Assembly: GCA_001817055.1 (NCBI GenBank)
Contig: MHHP01000018.1
Span: 29,390 to 35,098, forward strand
Direction of reading: 5' to 3'
Length of the DNA: 5,709 nucleotides
From: Candidatus Andersenbacteria bacterium RIFCSPHIGHO2_02_FULL_45_11
Lineage (GTDB): Bacteria; Patescibacteriota; Andersenbacteria; UBA10190
The position numbers were made by a program, and so were the translations under genes. The notes beneath the pieces were generated by a model. It searched no databases. It was not told the origin of the DNA and worked only from the letters and a program-made list of their open reading frames with translations. This document shows positions 1 to 4,234 of this stretch, piece after piece; the first letter of the stretch is position 1, and every line of letters starts with the position of its first letter.

Positions 1-65
1 CCTTGAAAAGGGGAGGAGTCGCGAACGTTCTCTCCCCCTTTCTCAAGGGGGAGTTGGAGGGGGTG
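1..65 (+). repeat. REP-like hairpin pair (copies A1 and A2), in frame in uvrC
   Basis: Two oppositely oriented copies of one GC-rich hairpin family lie side by side. A1 (1-18, cut by the window edge) is identical over 18 bases to 1390-1407. A2 (about 30-65) has perfect 9-base arms (32-40 and 45-53) around a TCTC loop, followed by a TTGGAGGGGGTG tail (54-65). Bases 45-65 are identical to 950-970. A1 and A2 can also pair with each other into a longer imperfect hairpin. The segment is read through in the uvrC frame, giving a Gly/Arg/Ser-rich peptide just before the EVTLRVPKRG segment. The tails face outward, as in a bacterial interspersed mosaic (BIME) pair. The family is not one I can name. Confidence 0.85.
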
Positions 66-931
66 AAGTAACGTTGCGAGTACCCAAGCGCGGCATCAAA
101 CGCCAACTTCTCGCCATGGGAGAAACGAATGCGAAAATACTCCTCCAAGAACAAGGAGCTATCCAAGAAACAAAGCGAGCATCCAAAGATGCGTTAGAAA
201 CACTTCTTCAAGCAATTGGTATAGATAGCAAAGCAACAGTCGCCCTTCGACAAGCTCAGGGCGATTCTTTCAGAATCGAAACCTACGACATCTCAAATAT
301 TCAAGGAACGCTAGCAACGGCGTCCATGGTGGTATTTGAAGACGGCATGCCTGCAAAAGATCAATACCGAAAATTCAGAATTCAGTATACCGGCGGGAAA
401 ACGCTTGGGGTTAACGGTCAAACCCCAAGCGTTGAGGAGCCGGTAGCACAAACTCCGAATGATTTTGCGATGCTGGAAGAAACGTTAACGAGACGACTTG
501 CCCGCGAAGACTGGCCTCTCCCCAACCTCATTATTATAGACGGCGGAAAAGGACAGTTATCTTCAGCTCAAAAGTCTCTGAAAAAATCTGGAAAAGAAAT
601 TCCCATGATTTCCATCGCGAAGCGCGAAGAAGAGATATTTCTCCCCGGCAAAAAAGACTCCATTGTATTACCCTATGATTCCCCCGCTCTCTACCTTATC
701 CAGCGCATGCGGGACGAAGCACATCGGTTTACGATTACGTACCATCGAAAGCTACGAGGAAAGGAACAAATAAAGTCCGTACTAGATGAAGTACCCGGCA
801 TTGGCCCAAAAACAAAAAAACTTCTTATTCAAACATTCGGATCTGTAAAAGGCATAAAAGATGCATCAGACACAGAGCTTGAGCAACTCATCGGCAAAAA
901 GAAAACAGCAACTTTGCGAGAACATTTGTAG
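2..931 (+). CDS. uvrC: UvrC excinuclease subunit C, C-terminal half (5' end outside window)
   Basis: This is the nuclease subunit of UvrABC, which cuts on the 5' side of bulky DNA lesions through its RNase H-like C-terminal domain. Numbering from the TTG at 74, visible landmarks are VPKRG (3-7), YDISNIQG (71-78), NDFAML (129-134), IDGGKGQL (155-162), AKREEEIFLPG (182-192), RDEAHRF (213-219) and a helix-hairpin-helix segment PGIGPKTKKLL (241-251). D72, D130, D156 and H217 match the family's catalytic Asp/Asp/Asp/His set (E. coli D399, D438, D466, H538). The frame stays open from base 2, so the TTG at 74 is almost certainly internal. Full-length UvrC is about 600 residues; about 309 are here, without the GIY-YIG and UVR domains. 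Three palindromic repeats lie in frame (1-65, 238-266, 388-445). All catalytic residues remain, so the domain is probably functional. The stop is TAG, 4 bases before another repeat. Confidence 0.93.
   Translation, partial: LEKGRSRERSLPLSQGGVGGGEVTLRVPKRGIKRQLLAMGETNAKILLQEQGAIQETKRASKDALETLLQAIGIDSKATVALRQAQGDSFRIETYDISNIQGTLATASMVVFEDGMPAKDQYRKFRIQYTGGKTLGVNGQTPSVEEPVAQTPNDFAMLEETLTRRLAREDWPLPNLIIIDGGKGQLSSAQKSLKKSGKEIPMISIAKREEEIFLPGKKDSIVLPYDSPALYLIQRMRDEAHRFTITYHRKLRGKEQIKSVLDEVPGIGPKTKKLLIQTFGSVKGIKDASDTELEQLIGKKKTATLREHL
238..266 (+). repeat. Short palindromic element of the CTTCGACAAGCTCAGG type, in frame in uvrC
   Basis: The arms CGCCCT (241-246) and AGGGCG (258-263) are perfect inverted repeats. 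They extend outward through T240/A264, a G239/T265 wobble and A238/T266. The core reads TTCGACAAGCTC. In the uvrC frame it encodes VALRQAQGDSF, between the LLQAIGI helix and the RIETYDISNIQG catalytic strand. From memory of the family, only about five residues separate these two in ordinary UvrC, against sixteen here, so roughly 11 residues (about 33 bases) look inserted. From memory, similar CTTCGACAAGCTCAGG-type repeats are widespread in environmental bacterial genomes; that recollection was not checked. Confidence 0.75.
388..445 (+). repeat. Long palindromic element, in frame in uvrC
   Basis: A 58-base interrupted palindrome. The inner arms are 13-base perfect inverted repeats (400-412 and 421-433) around an 8-base loop. 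The outer arms are TACCGGC (388-394) and GCCGGTA (439-445). Symmetric 5-base unpaired stretches (395-399, 434-438) separate inner and outer arms. It encodes the segment from about T106 to V124 of UvrC (numbered from the TTG at 74). The catalytic Asp-to-Asp spacing here (D72 to D130, 58 residues) exceeds the E. coli spacing (D399 to D438, 39 residues) by exactly 19 residues, or 57 bases. This is essentially the palindrome's length. Confidence 0.88.
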
Positions 932-935
932 CGTT

Positions 936-970
936 CCCTCCCCCTTTTCAAGGGGGAGTTGGAGGGGGTG
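936..970 (+). repeat. REP-like hairpin repeat, copy B (left flank of DUF559 gene)
   Basis: Perfect 9-base arms (938-946 and 950-958) enclose a 3-base loop, followed by the tail TTGGAGGGGGTG (959-970). It matches copy A2 closely, including 21 identical bases at 950-970. The similarity also extends 5' through CGTTC (932-936, compare 26-30). It begins 4 bases after the uvrC stop, and the DUF559 stop codon begins 3 bases beyond its end. No T-run follows the hairpin on either strand, so it is not a classical intrinsic terminator. It could still protect or trim the convergent uvrC and DUF559 transcripts. Confidence 0.88.
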
Positions 971-973
971 CGC

Positions 974-1375
974 CTAGGGAAGATGCTTCATAATTTCCAA
1001 GATAACTCCTTCTGAATTTTCCATCACATCAGTATTAGTAAATCGTAAAAGCGTCACATCAAAATTCTCAATCACTTCTTGTCGAATTATATCATTAGCT
1101 TTTCCTTCTGTTGTGTAGTGAGATTCCCCATCAATTTCAATGCCAAGTTTTAATTTGGGGCAGTAGAAATCCAAAACGTATCTTCCGATACTGAACTGCC
1201 TCCTGAATTTAAATCCTTTTAACTGTCGTCCGCGCAGTAGTTTCCAGATAACTAATTCCGGTTTTGGCATTTGATTGCGCAACTGCTGTCGTATAAAAGT
1301 TACGTCCTTGGTGTTGAATACGTGTTTCATGTTCGCGGAATAAGTATACAGAACATTTATCGCATATCCTCTCAC
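974..1375 (-). CDS. DUF559 domain protein, predicted PD-(D/E)XK (Vsr-like) endonuclease
   Basis: A 133-residue protein almost entirely made of the DUF559 fold, which is related to very-short-patch-repair and restriction-type nucleases. Signature segments are the ELVIWKLLRGRQLKGFKFRRQ helix-strand region (40-60), IGRYVLDFYCP (63-73), KLGIEIDGESH (76-86) and VTLLRFTNTDVMEN (107-120). E40, D69, E80 and D82 are the acidic residues placed to bind metal, and H86 is typical of the family. The size is normal for stand-alone DUF559 proteins, whose cellular role is not established. The GTG start at 1375 overlaps the end of the right-hand repeat, which offers GGGGAGG about nine bases upstream. An ATG at 1330 (residue 16) is an alternative that keeps the whole domain but lacks a clear ribosome binding site. 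The gene is convergent with uvrC and separated from the upstream microprotein gene by a terminator. Confidence 0.85.
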   Translation of the reverse strand: MRGYAINVLYTYSANMKHVFNTKDVTFIRQQLRNQMPKPELVIWKLLRGRQLKGFKFRRQFSIGRYVLDFYCPKLKLGIEIDGESHYTTEGKANDIIRQEVIENFDVTLLRFTNTDVMENSEGVILEIMKHLP

Positions 1376-1407
1376 CCCACCCCGCCTCCCCTTGAAAAGG
1401 GGAGGAG
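1373..1407 (-). repeat. REP-like hairpin repeat, copy C (right flank of DUF559 gene)
   Basis: Inverted relative to copy B. Perfect 9-base arms (1385-1393 and 1397-1405) enclose a GAA loop, and the G-rich tail points toward the DUF559 gene. Bases 1390-1407 are identical to bases 1-18. Its stem and tail sequence differs slightly from B (shared A1/C variant versus A2/B variant), so there seem to be two end types. It contributes the DUF559 GTG start codon and a Shine-Dalgarno-like GGGGAGG. Confidence 0.86.
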
Positions 1408-1419
1408 TTTACGCGCAAG

Positions 1420-1453
1420 AAAAAACACTGCCGTTCCGTAGAACTGCGCAGTG
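1420..1453 (-). terminator. Intrinsic terminator of the 1478-1663 gene
   Basis: Read on the minus strand, CACTGC (1453-1448) pairs with GCAGTG (1431-1426). An inner GTTC/GAAC stem closes a TACG loop, and six T residues (1425-1420) follow. It lies 25 bases past the TAA stop of the upstream minus-strand gene. It should limit read-through into the DUF559 gene, so the latter probably relies on its own or leaky transcription. Confidence 0.8.
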
Positions 1454-1477
1454 CGTACGTACCACCAAAGAATTTGA

Positions 1478-1663
1478 TTATTTGCTGGGAGGCTGAGTCG
1501 ATGGAGCTGTAGCGTGGATCTGGGCCATCTTTTCGACATGCTCAAGATAAATCCCGTATGAGATAGCAGCAACTATCCCAAGCACCAGAACGACGAACTT
1601 CCAACTTGCCTTAAAGCCGTCATCGCTCAGTTCAAACAATAGGCCCGGACGGTCATCAGACAT
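1478..1663 (-). CDS. Small single-pass membrane protein, unknown function
   Basis: A 61-residue protein I do not recognise. It has an acidic N-terminal stretch (MSDDRPGLLFELSDDG), one hydrophobic helix at about residues 22-41 (KFVVLVLGIVAAISYGIYLE), and a short hydrophilic tail ending in a Pro/Thr/Ser-rich segment. There is no lipobox and no signal-peptidase site that I can see, so it is probably a membrane-anchored microprotein. Support for it being a real gene comes from an AAGGAG Shine-Dalgarno (1675-1670) six bases before the ATG and a good intrinsic terminator just downstream. It is divergent from secG across 131 bases, which hints at shared control but proves no functional link. Confidence 0.72.
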   Translation of the reverse strand: MSDDRPGLLFELSDDGFKASWKFVVLVLGIVAAISYGIYLEHVEKMAQIHATAPSTQPPSK

Positions 1664-1794
1664 GACTTACTCCTTATATAGTGTTGCCAAAAACCAAGAA
1701 AGAACCACGTATTACCAATCTATATCATGCATCACTAAGCAATTTTGTCAAGTTGACCCACCCGCCTATCTTCCATACCGTATATACGACACCT
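1664..1794. promoter_or_regulatory. Divergent intergenic promoter region for the 1663 gene (-) and the secG operon (+)
   Basis: AT-rich gap between divergent starts. On the plus strand, TTGTCA (1745-1750) with TATCTT (1767-1772) at 16-base spacing is one sigma-70-like pair. TTGACC (1753-1758) is another possible -35. TATATA (1781-1786) would place a transcription start almost on the secG ATG, giving a nearly leaderless mRNA; no Shine-Dalgarno precedes that ATG. On the minus strand, the AAGGAG ribosome binding site (1675-1670) is clear, but no promoter pair stands out. The exact elements are guesses; the presence of promoters here follows from gene layout. Confidence 0.4.
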
Positions 1795-2010
1795 ATGCTC
1801 TGGCTCAATATCATCTTTATCGGTATCGCTATCCTCTTAACAGGGGCGATTCTTCTACAAAGCAGCTCTACCAACCTTGGCTCTGCTATGGGTGGCGGAT
1901 CTGACGGATTTACCGTACGCCGTGGCAGTGAAAAACGAATATTTCAAGCAACCGTCATCCTCTCTGTCCTATTCTTTGCAACCGCCATTGCCCATCTGTT
2001 CGTAAAATAA
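1795..2010 (+). CDS. secG: SecG, protein-export translocase subunit
   Basis: The small third subunit of the SecYEG channel in the cytoplasmic membrane, which aids SecA-driven export. Starting at the ATG at 1795 gives 71 residues, the family's usual size. It has helix 1 (about 3-21), the hallmark LLQSSSTNLGSAMGGGSDGF linker (20-39, compare LLQ...GLGGAFGG in other SecG), the RRGSEKRIFQATV turn and helix 2 (about 50-68). The frame is open upstream to a GTG at 1681, but the extra 38 residues are hydrophilic, unlike SecG, and would run through the presumed promoter. It is the first gene of the operon; the next gene starts 4 bases after its stop. No Shine-Dalgarno is visible at the chosen start. 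Confidence 0.9.
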   Translation: MLWLNIIFIGIAILLTGAILLQSSSTNLGSAMGGGSDGFTVRRGSEKRIFQATVILSVLFFATAIAHLFVK

Positions 2011-2014
2011 AACC

Positions 2015-2536
2015 ATGAAGGCTCCTGCATTTGGTATCCCTTATGCTCCCCTTGCCGCAGCATTTCTCATCCTCATACTCGGCGGAACATTCCTCCTGGT
2101 AAAACAAGACCGCCAAGCACGCGACACAATCAGAAAACATCACCTGGTCGATATTGAAACCGGATTGTATTTGGCACGCAGAACCCACGGCACATTTCCT
2201 CCATATAATAAACTTACGTGGTGTGGGCTCATAAGCGCACCAGAAAATAAGCAGGTACAACATGAAATAGAAGCTTCACTTCGAATTGCAGTAGAAAAAT
2301 ACAAAAACCCCGCAAAACCCTTTCCTCAAGACCCCAAAGAATTGGAACGAGGCTACTACTATTGGAAGCGCAGCCCATCTACGTTTGAATTGTATTCCAT
2401 ATTAGAAGCGGCGCCTACTGGCGATCGCAACACATTCGCCTGCCCAGAAGGCATTCACACTACATATGATTATGGCATTTCGTCAATCTTGCGGGAAAAC
2501 GGCGAGGGGGGAACAATAGAATACTCACCGCTATGA
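2015..2536 (+). CDS. Pseudopilin-like single-pass membrane protein
   Basis: A 173-residue protein with one N-terminal transmembrane helix (about 9-29) followed by RQARDTIRKHHLVDIETGLYLARRTHGTFPPY (33-64). This resembles the amphipathic spine of type IV pilins and type II pseudopilins (R..DL..I..AL..Y....G.YP). A later segment, KPFPQDPKELERGYYYWKRSPSTFELYSILE, resembles the pseudopilin P.DP...YYY...Y.L.A.LE region. C70 and C143 could form a disulfide outside the cell. It lacks the prepilin-peptidase site (G followed by F-T-L-x-E), so it is probably not processed or polymerised like a true pilin. The resemblance is by motif only. It starts 4 bases after secG, and its TGA stop overlaps the next gene's ATG (ATGA), suggesting translational coupling. 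No Shine-Dalgarno is visible at its own start. Confidence 0.7.
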   Translation: MKAPAFGIPYAPLAAAFLILILGGTFLLVKQDRQARDTIRKHHLVDIETGLYLARRTHGTFPPYNKLTWCGLISAPENKQVQHEIEASLRIAVEKYKNPAKPFPQDPKELERGYYYWKRSPSTFELYSILEAAPTGDRNTFACPEGIHTTYDYGISSILRENGEGGTIEYSPL

Positions 2537-4233
2537 TGACCATCCAGGAACTAAAGCTATGGGCACAAAAGTTAACGGCAAGCATGTCGATGCGAGAAAA
2601 GGCTATTTTAATTACTCTCGTTGTTGTAATGGCAGTATCGCTTGCCATGAGCATTTCCGGATATGTAACCCGCAATAGCATACTCGTCCCCCAGCAAGGC
2701 GGTATATACACCGAAGCGATGGTAGGGCAACCGCGATATTTAAATCCTATATTGGCAAGCAGCTCAGACATAGATTTGGATCTTACGCGCGTAATTTATT
2801 CTTCCCTCTTTAAACTAGATACAAACTTAAAACTACAAAACGACTTGGCCGACAACGTAGAAGTCAGCAGCGACGGGAAAATATATACCGTCCATATGAG
2901 AAATGATGCAGTATGGCACGACGATAAGCCCGTAACCGCAGAAGATGTGCTCTTTACTGTTAGAAGCATCCAAACACCAGAGTATGCGTCTCCCCTCGCA
3001 TCTGCATTCCAGGGGGTATTAGTAGATAAGGTAGATGACTACACAATTCGCTTTACACTCCAAAAAACTCCGTATGCACCGTTCTTATCTAGCCTTACAG
3101 TTGGAATTGCACCCAAACATGTATGGGAAAATGTACCGCCAAGAAATGCCGGGCTTGCAGAGCAAGAACTAAAACCGGTTGGCTCCGGTCCGTTTAAGTT
3201 TCAAGAACTTGTTACAAAAAAGAAAACGGGAGAAACTACATCTATCTCACTCGTCCGCAACGATGACTACTATGGCAACAAACCGTACCTTGCAGGCCTT
3301 ACATTCACCTTTTTTACTACGCATGAAGAAGCGATTGCCGCTCTCACATCCGGGCAAACAAATGGTATTGGATACTTACCAACATCTCTACTCTCGTCTG
3401 TAAATCATCGCGTATCAATTACGCGCCATACACTCCTGCTACCTCAATATTTCGGACTCTTTTTTAATGAAGCAAAAAATCCAATCCTAAACAATCAAGG
3501 GGTACGCTCCGCGTTAGACCTTGCAACGGATCGCGAAGAAATCATCAAACAAGCACTCAGTGGTGAAGCCGAGGGTGTTTCTCTACCTATTCCTCCCGGC
3601 CTCTTTTCGTTCGAGGATATTCAAGGCCCTTCATTTGATCCTGAAAAAGCAAAGCAGAACCTTGATGATGCAGGGTGGAAAGTTGGAGAAGATAAAATCC
3701 GCGAAAAAGACGGGAAGAAGCTTGAAATTGCTATCACCACCACAGATTGGCCAGAGTACGTGCAGACTGCGGAATTACTTCAAAAACAATGGAAAGAAGT
3801 TGGGGTAAGCCTAACAATAACGAGTCTCGGAACCGGCATCATTCAGCAAACTGTTGTGGGCCCTCGCGATTACGAAATCCTGCTGTATGGCGAAAATCTT
3901 TCTGCAGATCCAGATCCATATCCATTTTGGCATTCTTCCCAAGTCAAAAGTCCTGGTTTAAATCTTTCGCTCTTAAAAGATAAAGAAATCGACAAGCTAC
4001 TTGAAGATGCACGTACCAGTACTGACACTGAAAAACGTCGCGAACTATTGCACAAATTTACTCAGCGATTCCTCGATATCCACCCAGCAATTATTCTGTA
4101 TCGCCCACACTACCTGTTTGCGCAACACCAGAACGTGCGAGGGCAGGCTATGCACCAAGGATCTCTCCCGTCAGATCGATTTAACGATATTGCAGCATGG
4201 CACGTACGAGTAAAGCGAGTCTGGAACCAGTAA
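2533..4233 (+). CDS. Membrane-anchored family-5 extracellular solute-binding protein (oligopeptide/dipeptide type)
   Basis: A 566-residue protein of the SBP_bac_5 family (OppA/DppA-like), which binds peptides or related ligands outside the membrane. Residues 1-23 are cytoplasmic, 24-44 form a transmembrane helix, and there is no lipobox cysteine, so it is held by a signal anchor. Family landmarks follow: GGIYTEAMVGQPRYLNPILAS (56-76), a YSSLFKLD lobe motif, ...VSSDGKIYTVHMRNDAVWHDDKPVTAEDVLFT (111-142), the VGSGPFKF loop, RNDDYYGNKPYL, YFGLFFNEAKNPILNNQGVRSALDLATDREEI and late SADPDPYPFW. The start may be the ATG at 2533, overlapping the previous stop, or the next codon at 2536. No ABC permease or ATPase gene is in the window; it is followed by glmS after 1 base. 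Oligopeptide binding is a family-level inference. Confidence 0.9.
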   Translation: MMTIQELKLWAQKLTASMSMREKAILITLVVVMAVSLAMSISGYVTRNSILVPQQGGIYTEAMVGQPRYLNPILASSSDIDLDLTRVIYSSLFKLDTNLKLQNDLADNVEVSSDGKIYTVHMRNDAVWHDDKPVTAEDVLFTVRSIQTPEYASPLASAFQGVLVDKVDDYTIRFTLQKTPYAPFLSSLTVGIAPKHVWENVPPRNAGLAEQELKPVGSGPFKFQELVTKKKTGETTSISLVRNDDYYGNKPYLAGLTFTFFTTHEEAIAALTSGQTNGIGYLPTSLLSSVNHRVSITRHTLLLPQYFGLFFNEAKNPILNNQGVRSALDLATDREEIIKQALSGEAEGVSLPIPPGLFSFEDIQGPSFDPEKAKQNLDDAGWKVGEDKIREKDGKKLEIAITTTDWPEYVQTAELLQKQWKEVGVSLTITSLGTGIIQQTVVGPRDYEILLYGENLSADPDPYPFWHSSQVKSPGLNLSLLKDKEIDKLLEDARTSTDTEKRRELLHKFTQRFLDIHPAIILYRPHYLFAQHQNVRGQAMHQGSLPSDRFNDIAAWHVRVKRVWNQ

Positions 4234-4234
4234 T

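Larger units (their letters stand above)
936..1407 (-). mobile_element. Candidate REPtron-like unit: DUF559 nuclease gene between inverted REP-like repeats
   Basis: A single nuclease gene fills almost all the space between two inverted copies of a 35-base hairpin repeat (936-970, and 1373-1407 on the opposite strand). The same family occurs again as a pair inside uvrC. The layout parallels REPtrons, in which a RAYT (Y1 transposase) gene is bracketed by inverted REPs, but here the enzyme is DUF559. The unit sits between the 3' ends of two convergent genes (uvrC and the 1478-1663 gene), a tolerant landing site. I found no target-site duplication at its ends. Mobility is inferred from arrangement only; co-location by chance remains possible. 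Confidence 0.42.

Noticed and set aside
74..76. TTG as the real start of a 285-residue UvrC-like protein
   Set aside because: The frame is open to the left edge, no ribosome binding site is specific to this codon beyond the repeat's G-rich tail, and UvrC needs its N-terminal domains. It is more likely an internal Leu codon.
938..958. Copy B hairpin as an intrinsic terminator of uvrC
   Set aside because: The stem is strong, but no T-run follows on the plus strand (TTGGAGG follows) and none on the minus strand. It matches a dispersed repeat family instead.
1..1407. The hairpin repeats as a CRISPR array
   Set aside because: The copies are few, in both orientations, irregularly spaced and lie in or around genes; no spacers and no cas genes are present.
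931..1412. Target-site duplication flanking the DUF559 unit
   Set aside because: Comparing bases just left of 936 (GCGTT) with those just right of 1407 (TTTAC) shows no convincing direct repeat. Mobility is not supported by this line of evidence.
1209..1572. Minus-strand ORFs over the repeat and terminator region, one starting MRVNSSPFQGEAGWGE
   Set aside because: They are read through repeat C and the terminator, or lie in other frames over the DUF559 and microprotein genes, and lack family resemblance and ribosome binding sites.
1681..1794. GTG start giving a 109-residue SecG
   Set aside because: The added 38 residues are hydrophilic and unlike SecG, no Shine-Dalgarno precedes the GTG, and the ATG at 1795 gives the normal length.
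2534..2536. TGA as a recoded sense codon fusing the pseudopilin-like and binding-protein genes
   Set aside because: The two ORFs are in different frames there, so recoding TGA would not fuse them. No gene in the window contains an internal in-frame TGA, so standard stop usage fits.
4110..4234. glmS ribozyme leader upstream of glmS
   Set aside because: Only 1 base separates glmS from the preceding coding sequence, so a self-cleaving leader would have to lie inside that gene; no such structure was evident.
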